DNA from: Cafeteria roenbergensis
Lineage: Eukaryota; Sar; Bigyra; Bicosoecida; Cafeteriaceae
DNA: 64,000 nt
Reading direction: 5' to 3'
NCBI GenBank assembly: GCA_008330645.1
Contig: VLTN01000071.1
Location: 62,001 to 126,000, forward strand
Part shown: positions 51,001 through 61,881 of the stretch, one piece after another
How the letters are laid out: each line of letters begins with the position of its first letter
Position numbering within the stretch: the stretch's first letter is position 1
Notes under the pieces: model-generated
Database searches by the model: none
What the model saw: the letters and a program-made list of their open reading frames with translations, nothing else
Told to the model about the DNA's origin: nothing
Program-made: the position numbers and the translations under genes

Positions 51001-51696
51001 GTGCGCGCGGGAGCCGTGCGGGCCGGCGCGGAGCGCCAGCACGTCGGCGCGGCGCTCGGCAAAGCGCCGGTCGAGGAACCCGGAGTCCTTGCAGAGGCGA
51101 GACACGGGCTCCACGTTGCGGGCCGCGCCCTCGCCCTGGTAGCGAAGGTGGGCGACCACCAGCCGCTCGCGCGCGACGCCGGGGATCTTGCGGTCCATCA
51201 GCAGGAGCATCATGCCCTTGAGCGCCATGGCCTCCGCCACGAGCTGCCTGCCGTCAGTGTCCAGGAGGACCGCCTCCATGGTCGACTGGATGAAGAATCC
51301 TTCGTCAAGCTGCTCCAGGAAGGAGCGCAGGTCCTCGTGGTACTTCCAAATGGAATCGAACAGGGTGTAGAAGCGGCCCACGATGGCCTCGTGCGTGGCC
51401 TGGCTCTCGTCGTCCAGGTCGGAGAGCTCCACGCTGTCCGACACTTGCGAGTCGAACACCTCGGGCTCGCTCATGTACCGCTGCGTGAACAGAACCGGGG
51501 CATACCTCGCCGCGGTGGCCCGCTCCGCCGGATCGCAAAGCTCCACCCCCAGGAAGGCGGCGGGCACGTGCTCCGCCAGGCGCGAGAGCTCGGCAATGAT
51601 TGCGCTTCCGCGAGAGCACAGCCGCAGGATCGTCTGCCCGCACACGCCCTCGAGCAGAGGCTCTTCCGCGTCATTGAACACCGCGCTGGCCGCCAT
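48073..51696 (-). CDS. WASHC5: Strumpellin, WASH complex subunit 5
   Basis: A single exon of 1,207 residues, slightly longer than the human protein. Strumpellin is a core subunit of the WASH complex, which activates Arp2/3 on endosomes to drive actin-dependent sorting. The match runs end to end: GQTILRLCSRGSAIIAELSR at the N-terminus, then LDEGFFIQSTMEAVLLDTDG, LRSDDIYNKLKIFPRPDHRS, NIALRWLMLH, DTDEGLAEWF, YSTQLVAFVRRVMEAVP, LLGVIQLDPRAILHDGIRK, SVEYIQDFIGITGLRMWQEE and GLDRLLGFQAVRHV, down to RETLTAF-like DTLTAFVPAHVVACV at the end. No domain is missing. The whole gene is intronless, unusual for such a large conserved gene in most eukaryotes. It is divergent from the ammonium transporter gene. 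Confidence 0.95.
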   Translation of the reverse strand: MAASAVFNDAEEPLLEGVCGQTILRLCSRGSAIIAELSRLAEHVPAAFLGVELCDPAERATAARYAPVLFTQRYMSEPEVFDSQVSDSVELSDLDDESQATHEAIVGRFYTLFDSIWKYHEDLRSFLEQLDEGFFIQSTMEAVLLDTDGRQLVAEAMALKGMMLLLMDRKIPGVARERLVVAHLRYQGEGAARNVEPVSRLCKDSGFLDRRFAERRADVLALRAGPHGSRAHNRAYAEALGGCRPKQYPLALFARAPLPAAAVSQLLGTLRSDDIYNKLKIFPRPDHRSAALAQQAALVYVVLHFAPADLIRDRSKMRELVDRHFSDSWVLPVYMGFTVDLSREWAEFPAAMAAMQTDTLRPDRVSELARRAAEQQRRADASLRELLAEGALTETTVTDGVKAVLDVLRESNIALRWLMLHRHTAHAGFRAAVLEHAPPDDEMLDMLLRTAEFEFRLKGLLNDVIDKRAASWAEAQALVSSQLSQLAALFQGTIPSDIDTDEGLAEWFLRLAGEVNALDPSRPTVAGRKVHKLVLALREVQEFESVDSHPIVVEFLRTTADRLGGMVRLLNVEESVVQHTELIADLSYAWGTIIESLLPMMHDRIQRSPAALASMRALFHKLTSILNIPVARVVQAGSKDLESIAKHYSTQLVAFVRRVMEAVPLVVFQVLERVARVRSESLVDTPVTFEVGHLSSLARLEARHELALRTHQIAVFTDGVVRQEKALLGVIQLDPRAILHDGIRKQLVARVVRALDEALVFDLSGLDGTKAPRGHDPRASVLSAMAAAGHTLRSLHASVEYIQDFIGITGLRMWQEEVSRAFAFYAEQEANRFVRKRVAPDASIHQSAAAPIPLLTSRDGDVTFGFLGRTLCALEALTRPGLTVFSPAADGWFTPEGVEFAGLRMLAALRDCVGVPGLVGLDRLLGFQAVRHVDRGLRRFVAEMRAGASEVLTSFRADLIPTTALLTRGVFVHDAVCKRLSTQLGAATADVVALGHSQLLRRALAHQLRQASSLESGLLFSAADTLNEAVLNDVRRHYHRPADNAFPTAENPLLPQLAALLQQCGVADPMHRIYVTRDATPLLDLWLALIVLVNAPRFRYDTDFRTLVQSDFSRGAIDVDGVPFCAGIATLLRQLHPRVFRSTFGFLGQYVRSAIHVALIAKRPQPVPAAVVNAVVIMQTVIDLLGLPRDTLTAFVPAHVVACVTSQ

Positions 51697-52148
51697 GTCG
51701 GCAGACAGCAGGCCGGACGGGGGGATGGGGCGGGCGGTGGGAGAAGGGGCTGTGGCCGCAGCAAGCTGGAGGTGCGCAAGCTGCCGAGCCGCGAGCCGCT
51801 CCGATGGGCCTGCCGCGCGCCGTGGAGAGGGGTGCGAGCGGGTTCCGGTTGCGGACGCTTCCGGGCGCGGGGAGGGCGCAGGCGGCGCTCAAGGGTGTGC
51901 CGGAGGAGCCGCCGCGCGCCGCGCGCGCTTTTCGTCGCGGCAGGCTTTGACGGCTCGCGGTTGTTGAAGCCGCCAAGCTGCACAGAGTTGGGCGTTGTTG
52001 AGGCTGCGCGAGTCCCCTCAACTACGGCGAACTACGCGGGCCCTGAGCGGGAACTCTGCCGGCAACGACGCGTGCAGCGCGGCACCCGCGACAGCGCTGC
52101 GCCTTGCCCGCTACAGGCGGACGGGGGGCGGCCGCCGCCCCGAGGGGG
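51697..52148. other. Divergent intergenic region, strumpellin and ammonium transporter
   Basis: 452 bp between divergent starts, holding both promoters. No gene or clear motif. Confidence 0.5.
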
Positions 52149-55100
52149 ATGTTCGATGAGGCTTTCATGGTGCTGGCCACCATGGTGGTTCTGCTCATGG
52201 GACCAGGCTTTGCGTTGCTCGAGGCCGTGAGCGCGACAAGCGATGTGGCCTGACGGCACTTGCCTGCTTCCCCTGCCGCGGGCGCCGCTGCGAGCAGTGT
52301 CGCTAGGCGCGGCTGCGCAAAGCCGGGAACGCGGCGGGGCTGGGCGACTGCCGCCGGCTGCGGCCGCCCCCGCTGCCGCGCCGCGGCAATGGGGGGCGGC
52401 GGCGTGCCGGGTTGAAGCTGCTTGTGCGCCTTGGTCCGCGTCCGCCCGAGCGGAACGCCGCTCGGCCCTGCCCCCGCCCGGACCCCTTGCCCCTCGCTGC
52501 CCCCAATCCCGCCGTGCTTGGCCGCGTGGGCCCGCTCGTGCTCTCCCCTGTGCCGCAGGGGGCGGCCCACTCGTCCAGCGCGGTTCACCTGCTGATGAAG
52601 AACTTCGTGGACTGCTGCATCAGCGGGGTCGCCTTTTGGTCGGTCGGCTACGCCATCGCCTTCGGAGTCGGACCTGGCCACTCTGAGGCAAGCTTCGCGG
52701 GCGCTTCGGGGTTCTTCCTTGTGGACGTGAACCTTGCAAAGTTCTTCGCGCAGTACGCGTACGCCGCGAACGCTGCAACCATCTTTGGCGGAAGCGTGGC
52801 CGGGCGCACGCGCTTCCTGGCCTACGTGGTGGTGGCCATGTGCATCGCGGCGTTCGTGTACCCCGTCGCCGCCCACTGGGCGTGGGGCCCAGGCGGCTGG
52901 CTGGGAGCGCGGGGATTCATCGACTTCAGCGGCGGCTGCATCGTCCACGTCGTGGGCGGGCTGGTGGGCCTCGTCGGCGCCGCCCTGCTCGGCCCGCGCA
53001 TCGAGGCCAAGGGATGCGCGCTGCCGGAGAGCGCCGGCGAGGCCGACCGGCGGCGGCAGGCAGCGGAGGAGCACGAGGAGCGTGCGGCCGCGGCAGACGC
53101 CTCCCCGGGGCGGCCGCAGGTCTGCCCGCGGCAGGGCTGCTGCGCCCGCGGCCCGTGCTGCTGCTGCTTCGGCTGGCCCTCGCGGCGCAGGTGCTGCGAC
53201 TGCTTCTGCTCGTCGCTGGGGCGCCTTTGCGGGATGCTGGACACCTCGTGCGACTGGGAGGAGCTGCAACCCGTGGAGAACAGGGGGTCGGGGGGCAGGG
53301 GCTGCCTCGGCACGCTGGTGGGGCCGGTCTGCGGCGGGCCGCTGCGCCGGTGGGAAGAGGAGGAGGAGGAGGAGGAGCAGCTGGCCGAGCGGGCGTCGCT
53401 GAGGAGCGGCGGCGCCACCGCCTCCTCCTCCTCCCCGCCCCCGCCGGTGGTGCCAGAGGGCGGGGCTCCAGCGGATGGGGCCGACGGCGGGGACGGGGCG
53501 GGCAATGGCACTCGTGCCGCCGCGGGCACGGCGGGGATCCCCGCCAGCCAGGCATCGCCCGGGCGCGCCGGAGAGAGCGCTGTGGTGCGGGTGTGGCCGG
53601 ACGACGACAGCACGGCGCCTGGGGGCGCCGATGGGCGGCCCACGGTGCCGCGGCGGCGCCAGCTCCCAGCGGGCCTCGAGGCCTCGGCCGCGGAGAGTCG
53701 CGCCGCTGGCGCGGCAGGGCCGCGCGAGGACATCGCCGACCCCGACCGCCGGATCAGCGCCGACTCGGCCGACCGGCTGACATCCAGCGGCCCGGCGCCG
53801 GGCGGCGAGCGGCGCCGCGGCCTGCGCTGCTGCCTGCGGTTTCGCGAGGGCTTTTGGGCCCCGATCGCGCCCCTGCGCCGCAGCGTGCCGCACCACCGGC
53901 CGTTCATGCTGCTGGGAGTGTGGCTGCTGGCGGCCACCTGGCCGGCGTTCAACGTGCTCTCGGTGGCCTTTCTGCCGGACAACATATCGGACGACGTCCG
54001 GGGCCGCGTGGCGGGGCGCTGCGCCACCAACACGATGCTGGCGCTCTCGGCGGCAGGCACGGTCCAGTACCTGCTGCAGCGCTCGGCCGGCGCCACGGCC
54101 CGGTACAGCCTGGCTGAGTTCTGCAACGCGGTGCTGGGCGGGGCGGTGTCGGTCACGGCGGGCTGCGCGGTGATGCAGCCGTGGGCGGCCATTGTGGTGG
54201 GGACGGTTGCTTCCGTGGTGGTGGGGTGGGCGTCGAGGATGCAGCGGCTGGTCGGGCTGGACGACCCGCTGGACGCGGCGCCAGTCCACGCGGCCTGCGG
54301 GGCGTGGGGCACCATCGCGCTGGGCCTGCTTGCCGACACGTCGCTGATGGCGGACATTGGGAGGGCGACGCCGGGCGAGGGGGGCATGGTCGTGGCCGAG
54401 GGCGCGGGCCAGCTGGGCGCGCAGCTGACGGGGCTGCTGGCCGTGGCCACGTGGGCGGTGCTGGCGTCGCTGCTGGTGTTCGGGGCGCTGACGTGGTGGG
54501 GCCAGCTTCGCGTGGCGGACGAGCAGCAGGTGCTGGGCATGGACCTGACCAAGCACGACGCGGAGCACGCGTACCCCGAGTTCGAGCTCAGGCGCGTCAG
54601 GGGCACGGAGCTGCGCCGCGACGGGGGCATGGTGACCTCCGGGGCGGAGGGCGACGAGGACGCGCAGTCGGTGCAGCGGGCGTGGGCGCAGGAGCGGGCA
54701 ATGCGGCTCGGCGCCACGGGCGGGGGGCCGGGCCACGTGTCCGACCTGCCGAGCCCGTGGGCGCACGCCCCCGCAGGCACAGGGGCTGTGACGGCGGGCG
54801 GGGGCTGGGCCACGGCCTGGGCCCACGCCTGGCCGCTGGCGCACCCGATGGCGGCGGCGTCGCCGGACGCCGCGTCCAGCCCGCAGTTTTCGCCCTTCAT
54901 CGGCCCGATGGGCGGCGGGGCCCTTCCCGACGGCGGGTGGCACCGCGCCGCCAACGCGGTGACGTGGGGCGGCATGAGCGTGCCGGTGGTGCCTCGGGAG
55001 AACAGGCTGCTTCGTATCTTCGGCCAACCCGCCGGGGCGCAGGAGCAGGACCCCGTTGGGCAGACGGACCCCGCCCACAGGCTGGCGACCGCCGGGCCGG

Positions 55101-56776
55101 ACGTGGCTCCCGAGACGGCCGCCGTGCCGCAGGGGGCCGTGCACGTGATGAGGCCCATCGCCGAGACGTCGCGCGAGGAGGAGGCGAGGCGCAGCCGCAG
55201 CAGCAGCGCGGACAGCCTGGGCAGCCCCGCCATGCGCTCCCTGCGGTCGCTGAGGACGTCGACGCCGACGGGACAGCCGGACGTGGGGGAAGGGACGGCA
55301 GAGCCGGTGCCGTCGGGCGCTGAGTTCCGCCGCCGATCGGACGCGGGCGACGAGGGCCAGGGTCGGCGCCCACGGGGCTCGGACCGGATCCGGCCCTTGC
55401 GCCGGCGGGATCGGTGCTTCTCGGGCGATGCCACGGACGCCACGAGCGACGTCAGCAGGAGCGGCAGCGGCAGCCGCAGCGGCAGCCGCAGCGGCAGCCG
55501 CAGCGGCGGCGGGGGACGCGCCCACGCTCGAAGCGGGAGCGGCAACAGCGGCAACAGCGGCGTTGGCAGCTACGCTGACACGGCCAGCCAGCGGCCGGCC
55601 AGCGGCAACAGCTTCGGCGGCAGCGCGCGCCTCTCAGCCAGCGCGAGCCTGGCCAGCAGCGAGCAGGCGGGCCAGAGCGCCGACGGCGCGGACACAGCCG
55701 CGGACCCGCGCGCCGCGGCCGGGGGCGGGAACGCAGGAGCTGGCAGCGGGCTCCGCGAGGGCGAGCGGCGGCCAGGGTTGGACGCGCTGCCGCGGCCGGG
55801 CCCAGCCGGGTCGGCGCGCACTCCTGCGGCGCCTGCTCACGCTCCCCCGCCCCTGGCACCGCCCCTGCGGCAGGCTGCCCAGCTCGCCGCGCCCCCGTGG
55901 GGCGACGAGCCTGCGGGAGCGGGACACGGCCCTGCGTGGTCCGCCGCCGTTCCGCTCTCCCAGGCCGGCCCAGCGTTCGGCGGGCACCCCGCGATGTGGG
56001 GGGGGGGCGCGGGTTTGGCCCTGCCGGGGGGCCTGCCGCCCGGGACGGCCTTCGTTCCCCTTCAGCCCGGCGTGGGGCAGCCGTGGCAGCAGCCGCTGAT
56101 GTGGGGCGCCATGGGCCCGGGAGGCCAGTTGCTGCTCCAGCCCGCGCCAGCTGCGGGCCCTGGCGGCGGCGGCCATTGGCCCGTCGTCCACCCATCGCTA
56201 ATGGACCAGCAGCTTGGCCTGCGGCTGGCTGGGTACGCGCCCGGGCTCCTAGCCAGCAACCCGTGGGGGAACGGCCCGCCCAGGCACGCTAGCGACGCGA
56301 TCCAGCACGCCCACGGTGCGCCTCCCGACTTCCCGCCCCCAGCGGCGGCGGGTGCCGCGCCGGTGCCGCTGGTGGGCGCCGGCGCGCCGCTGCCCGCCTT
56401 CGACAACATGCAGCCCAGGGCCCTGTCACGCCTCGCCAGCGACCTGTCGGCCTCGTCGGCCAAGGGGACGGGCGCGGACCCGAGCGACAGCGGGGCGGAG
56501 AGCGGGTCCATGTGGTGGGCCGGCGTGCCCCGCGGCACTCGGCACGAGCTTCGCAGGCCTGGGCGGAGCGCCAGCGACGACGATGACAGCCTTGCTGCCG
56601 AGCAGATCGAGCTCCCGCCGCCGCAGGAGCGCCCGAGGGGCGCCTCTCCGCACCCCACTGGAGCCGCCGCCGCTGAGGGGGAGCGCGCTGCGCGCGACAG
56701 CGACTCAGCTCCTCGTCCCAGCGCGCCCCCGGCAGGCCCTGCTCAGCTGTTCGACCTCGCCCCCGGCCCCAGCTAG
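52149..56776 (+). CDS. AMT: Ammonium transporter (Amt) with large Cys-rich insertion and long tail
   Basis: Two exons: 52149-52226 (26 codons) and 52559-56776, phase 0, giving 1,431 residues, about three times a normal Amt. Exon 1 is the first membrane helix, ending MGPGFALLEA, and joins to GAAHSSSAVHLLMKNFVD as in eukaryotic Amt proteins. The transport core is recognisable: FGGSVAGRTRF, FIDFSGGCIVHVVGGLVGL with the first pore histidine, PFMLLGVWLLAATWPAFN, and APVHAACGAWGTIALGLL with the second. Both pore histidines are therefore kept. Between GPRIEAK and PHHRPF (53014-53889) are about 292 extra residues. They include a segment with 13 Cys in about 45 residues (RGPCCCCFGWPSRRRCCDCF), Glu runs and Ser/Gly linkers. 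After the last helix, about residues 706-1431 form a low-complexity Ser/Gly/Pro/Ala tail. Confidence 0.9.
55461..55509 (+). repeat. Short GCAGCGGCAGCC-type repeat in the transporter tail
   Basis: Imperfect 12-bp repeat that encodes alternating Ser-Gly and Ser-Arg, within the disordered tail of the Amt gene. Confidence 0.75.
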
Positions 56777-57118
56777 GGCAAGCTGGCAGTGCGTGCACTG
56801 CGGCCGCCCACGTCCCCAGAGAGTGTTGCATCTGTGAAACACTGCAATGCGTCCCCCGGCGCCAAGCCGGCGCGGCGGCGGGGGGGGAGGGGGGTGCACC
56901 AACAACCAACGATGAACCAGGCTCTGCGATCACACGCGGCAAGCAAGCCCGCAACCATACGCGCATGTAGGTTTACACCCCCTTTTTGCGCGCTCCATCA
57001 CCCCGATTCCCCGTTGCCATCGGAGTGCGGCGTTCCGCTCCGATTCCAAATTTTCACTGGCGGCTCTGCCGCTCGGGCCAACCGCTCCGCCCCCGCCCCG
57101 AGAAGCACACGAAGTCGA
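56777..57118. other. Intergenic region upstream of eIF4E
   Basis: 342 bp between the Amt stop and the eIF4E ATG, same strand. It includes a G-run near 56880-56895 and an AT-richer stretch at 56930-57000. The eIF4E frame is open upstream but without family similarity. Confidence 0.5.
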
Positions 57119-58052
57119 ATGGCAGCTGCTACAGTCGCTTCTTCCTCCTCCACTGGCGCCGCTGCAGCGGCCGCCAGCACTGAGGGGGAGCACGTGCTCA
57201 CCACGCCCTGGGTGCTTTGGGAAGAGAGGGATAGCGCGGACAAGGGTCCGGACGAAAAGTGGGGGGACCTGCTCATCCCCGTGGGCGAGTTCAGCACGGT
57301 TGAGCAGTTTTGGAGGCTCTGGACGCACGTCCCCAAGCTCACGTGAGGCCCCGGGCTCGGGCTGGGCAAGGACTGCGCAAGCTCTGTTGACTTCAGCGAA
57401 GCCATCAAGCGTTGCCGCCGACGAGCGCGCCAACCGACTGCCGCCTGGCCCCTGCCGTGCCGTTCCTGTCCCCGCAGCCAGCTCCTTTCCAGCCATGCTG
57501 GGCCGTGCAAGGTCACCCGCAAGGGCGCCGACGGCGGCAAGGAGCGCACTGGCGGCGTGAAGGGGCTGATGATCTTCAGAAAGGGAATTCGCCCCGCCAT
57601 GGAGCACAAGGGCGAGGACGGCAAGCCCTTGACCACCCACAGACTGCGCTCGGACCAGAACTCGATCCGCAGTGAGTATTGGCATGCTGCGCATGCGGCG
57701 CGGAGCAAGTTGTGGCATCGCGGCTGCTTGCGCTCCGTTCCGAACGACCTCCCCAGCTGTCACGCCCCCGCTCGCGTCCGTGCACGTGCCCCTCGATGTT
57801 GGCGCCGCAGCCCCACAGGAAGCCGACCACTGGGAGAAGGCGTGGGAGACCCTCATCCTGTCGCTGATCGGCGAGTCGCTGCCCAGCGCAAGCGCCATCA
57901 ACGGGGCGTACCTGAGCGACAAGACGCGCCGGGGGCGCGTCATGTTCCGCCTGGAGCTCTGGTCGACGAAGATGCTCGACTCCTCGGTGTCCAGGATGTG
58001 CCAGGAGGCCCTCAGCGCCGCCAAGCCCAAGCAGTTCTCCGTCAAGGTCTGA
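57119..58052 (+). CDS. EIF4E: Translation initiation factor 4E family protein
   Basis: Three exons: 57119-57342, 57478-57671 and 57811-58052, with phases 2 and 1, giving 219 residues, the standard eIF4E size. It binds the mRNA 5' cap and, if canonical, eIF4G. Family landmarks: TPWVLWEE, the first cap-stacking Trp in DEKWGDLL, FSTVEQFWRLWTHVP (eIF4G-facing Trp), FRKGIRPAME, ETLILSLIGES and FRLELWSTK. At the position of the second cap-stacking Trp (human MWEDE) this protein has Met followed by Glu, so cap affinity may differ. There is also an insertion of about 12 residues (GADGGKERTGG) before the FRKGI strand. Splice joins are phase-consistent. It could be a divergent eIF4E class, like the class II/III proteins of other eukaryotes. 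Confidence 0.85.
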
Positions 58053-61000
58053 GGACGCCCAATGATCAATGACCCCTCCCCCTTCCTCTCCCCAGAGCGA
58101 CCCTTTCGTCGTGTGCATGTCCTGTGTCGTGCGGAGCTTGCGTTGGGTGGGACCACGTCCCCGGCCATTCAGTTGATGCGGGGCCATCGCAGAAACTCAG
58201 CTTCACACCGCCAGCGTGCAATTGCCCTCGTCGACACAGGCACCCGATCCCTCACCGAACCATCACGAGGCACCGGGGCAGATCAGGCCCTGGGCGGCAT
58301 CTGCTCGGCGTGCGGGTGGGTCATGGTTTCCTCGCCCTTCCGGCACCGGCTGAACTGAGAAAGCGAAATGGTCCCGGCGCCAAGGGATGGCGCAACAGGC
58401 TCGGCACGACATAGTGTCGGCGAGGGGTAAACAGCACGTGGTGGCCATCCTCCACTCCGTCTCCACCCAAGACAGGCAGAACTAACTGCACCGCCGCGAC
58501 ATGCGCTTCGCGTCTCGCCAGCGAAAGAGCAGGTTTGGCGCAGCTCGCAAACGCACTGGAGTTCATGTCATGAGGTCAAAGCTATTGTTGCCACGCTCAG
58601 CGTCGTCGCGAAGCCTGGACGAAGTGAAGAAACATTCCAAGACCAAGCGGCTACAATCAGCTCCAAAGTGCAGGCCAGGCAACTTGTGCTCACGAAGCCC
58701 TGGTGCATTCAGCACTTGTGCTGCAACTGAGGCCTAAGGGGCAGCAACTGCAGGGCTCTTGCAAATCTCAACCTTGTTCGGAAGAATGCCCAGACACAGG
58801 CCAGGCGAAAAACAATCGTTCCTGCCCAAGGACCTCCGAGTTGGAACGAAGCAAGCGAAGCCGTCCCGACAGCCTGGCAACCGCAGGATATCCCGAAGCA
58901 AGAGCACACCCAAGAATGCTGTGCCTCGGCCTGGGCTCGTTCAGAGTTCCCACATTCGCGCGACGGCCGCGAAACTCGTCACACACCCCAGCAGAGGCAA
59001 TTTGGACAGCGGCCCTTATGAGCTTTGGGGGCTCGCCACATCAGCCCCAAACGCAGCTGCACACCTTGACCCAGTCGTCACCAGCTCCACTGTCGAGAAT
59101 TGACCATGCGCTGCTCAACGGAACCCAGCATGCACTTCAAGCTGCTGGTGCAGCAAACTGCAACCAACCAGCCACCACTCTGAACTCGCACTCTCCCTCT
59201 TTCTCCTTCCATCTCACTGAAGAATCAACTTCAAGCACTAGCGGCACCCTTGCTGCATTCCTCCGTTGCGACAACGCTACAGGCCACTGGTTGCGGGCTG
59301 AATCGAAGACAACGTCTTCGTTCAAAATCCGAACGAGCAGGAAAAAATCGAATCTCAGGCCTCAAAGTCCTGCGGCGAGCAATCACCAGTGTCCTAGTGG
59401 GTTGGCTGGCGTCTTGCGCTTGCAAGCATCAGGTGAGAATGCGACAATGTCAGAACATGGTGAAACGGACCAACCCTGTGGTGAGGAAACAGACAGAGAC
59501 TTCGATGCCGACCGACACAAATGCCATGGCAAGGATCACAAACCTTTGCAGCTGGATTGGCTGATGGCGGGTGCTGAGGCAAGGCCACGCCGAGCTGCTG
59601 CGGACAATCTTCGCAAGGCTGTGAGGGTTGAAGGATGAGTTCCTGGCACTGAACAGTCTGTCAGCTTTGGCCCCGGGGGCACCCAATGTGCCATCAATTC
59701 TTGGTCATCAAGCGTGTGCCTGGGACATTGGCTGCTCGAAGATGGTGAAGCGGCACCAGCAAGCCATTCCAACGTAAGTTTGTGTCCGCAAAGCGCAAAG
59801 TGGCCCAAAAGCATGGCGAGGGTGTTTCCAGGGGCTCTCTCCGCAAACGCGAGGCTCAGAGCATTCGCCGCTTGGCTTGTTGCACGACATGCACATCTCG
59901 CCAGCAGTGCTTGTTTGTTTACAAGCTACTGAGCGCGTTCTGTCGGCAAAATGCTGCAGCAGCACAGCATCTGTGACGTATAGCATTGCCTTGTAGAGGG
60001 TCCAAGTCACAAGCTGAGCATCCAGGCTCGCGATTCGTCGCCCAAGTATTTGGCTACTGGCTGGATCAGACCAGAGCGTTGTGGAGCATGACTGGGAAGA
60101 GAATGACGCGTTGCGAGTTTGCGGATTCCAGGGAGCCCTTGTGTGCTGTGGTGTGTCTGAAGCAGAACGAGTGCGAGCATGAGCGTAAGTGACGTGTTTC
60201 GGCATTTGGTGTGGCAGGAACAAGCAGCGGCGGGATTGCAAATGCCAGCTTGTCAATAATGGCCCTGCCTGGTTTGGACGCTTCTCCGCAAGGTACGAAC
60301 GGATGCAGATGATTGACACATCCCTTTGCCTCCGCTTGCGTCGGCAATCAGCTTCGCAAAACTGGCCACCGCAGCAAGTGTTTCACACCATGACTGTGCT
60401 CCTGCCAACCCAGCCGAGCAGGCTTCCAAGCCACCTGCAGCCTTCAGTGGGCCTCGGAGGCGAAGCTACAGCCCCTCCATCCAGCAATGCTGCAAAGGAT
60501 GGGCCATTTCAGCGCCCTTACAGCCGGAACTGCGCACGCCCGAGAAACAAAGCTGCCCGCCGCTGTTGCAAGCTCAACGACGGTTTGCATCCTTCATGCA
60601 GTCCATTGTGCACGCGTCTCCTGTCAGACAGCCCCCGAGGCCGACCACGTGCCGTGTGATCCCTGGCTTACAGGAGGCACGCCCGTCCGGTGGCATGTTT
60701 CGGTCGCCTTGCATAAGGGGGTCCCATGTCGTCGCGACTCGTGTCGAGCAGACTTGGAAGGGTCGATCAGCCGGTCTGACAGGCACGGAGGTCACAGCCT
60801 CCTCTTCCCCGCGTCAGCTAGCGCCGTAGGGACGGATGAACAGTCACTAGGCCTTGCGGCCTGTTCCCCGAAACGAACATGAGTCCCTCGCGCAGCTCTT
60901 CTGGCCACTGATGGGTGGCGAGGCACTTCTCGTCGTGCCTCAGCTCGGCTGGCCCTTCACCCCTTGGAGTCCAGCAAGGAAAGGCTGAGGGTTTCCCTGC

Positions 61001-61881
61001 TTTCTCATGGGCGGCGCAAGGGCATGGATGGCGCGTGGTTCTGATTGCAAGCGCTCTCACGCCAACGATCGCTGCGTGAGCAGGCCGGAACTGCGAGGGG
61101 CCACCCCGCCAGCCTTACTGCCGCTAGCATAGTTGCCAGGTGTTCACCATGACACGCAGCGGTGTGGAATACTCGGAAGAGTTTCCAGCCGCTACAAAAT
61201 TTTGCTACTGAGTGGGGGAAGACGGCAAGGCTTTGCATTTCAGACCTTCGAAGCTTTGCCCCAAGAGTTTACCTTGGGTCGTCCCTGCTTCTAAACGTTC
61301 AGAGCAGTTGCTCGTAAGACTGGCGTCGTCGATCAGGGTATGCGCTTTGCTTCCAATGCTGCCAACTTTTGTTCTACCCGGCACATTTCTGAGGATTCTT
61401 GCAAACAGCCATCGTTCCGCACCTGGCACTTTGGCCTGCGGATTACCACAAATGGAATCAGTTTCAAACGCCGATCCTCAAGGTGCGTGTGTTGTGTTTG
61501 TAGCGTCGCCCGATCGCTTCGCTGCTTCCCATCTGCAGGAGTGGGGTTTGAGGTCGTATGATGAAAACGGAGGGCAAATGACTCAAGGTTTGAGTTCGCC
61601 TTCGGCGTTGGTCCGTCTGAATGCCAAACCGCGTTCTCTTTAAAGCCCGTGCGCGACACGCGAAGGAGGTGGGTTCCAGGTCGCATCCTCGTCAGCCTCA
61701 CTGAGCGCGGCAAGGGAACGCCGACGCCCAACGCACGCTAGTGGCAATGGGCGGCCGTATTGGTGGAATGTTCAGTGCAGTCGCAATATGCACTCAGCTC
61801 AGGAAAGGGTGCAGTTGCAGGTTGTCGGTACGGGGTCCGCGGAGGGCCGTGCCCACCCCGCGCCGTGACAACGCGGGGAGT
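58053..61881. other. Gene-poor 3.8-kb region of lower GC
   Basis: The largest gap in the window. Two 60-base lines I counted (from 58561 and 61201) gave about 55% and 52% GC, against about 70% or more in neighbouring genes. The longest open frame is 311 codons (58703-59638), with no recognisable protein feature; the others are short and patternless. I see no tRNA, repeat array, terminal inverted repeat or transposase-like frame. It could hold an untranslated RNA, a regulatory domain or a decayed sequence. Confidence 0.5.

Noticed and set aside
47671-52230. Very long plus-strand open frames (794 and 708 codons) opposite strumpellin
   Set aside because: They are antisense shadows: with almost every third codon position G or C, the complementary frame has few stops. 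The minus strand matches strumpellin from end to end.
52022-55525. 1,167-codon minus-strand frame opposite the ammonium transporter
   Set aside because: Repetitive Arg/Pro/His composition and no domain; the plus strand encodes an Amt core.
58703-59638. 311-codon open frame in the gene-poor region
   Set aside because: No domain, no periodicity, Ser/Thr/Arg/Pro mixture typical of chance frames; could be real but not supportable.
59708-60319. 203-codon minus-strand frame in the same region
   Set aside because: Chance-like composition, no motif, no neighbour support.
58053-61881. Possible decayed transposon or virus-like element
   Set aside because: Lower GC alone is not evidence; no terminal repeats, target-site duplications or enzyme-like frames were seen.
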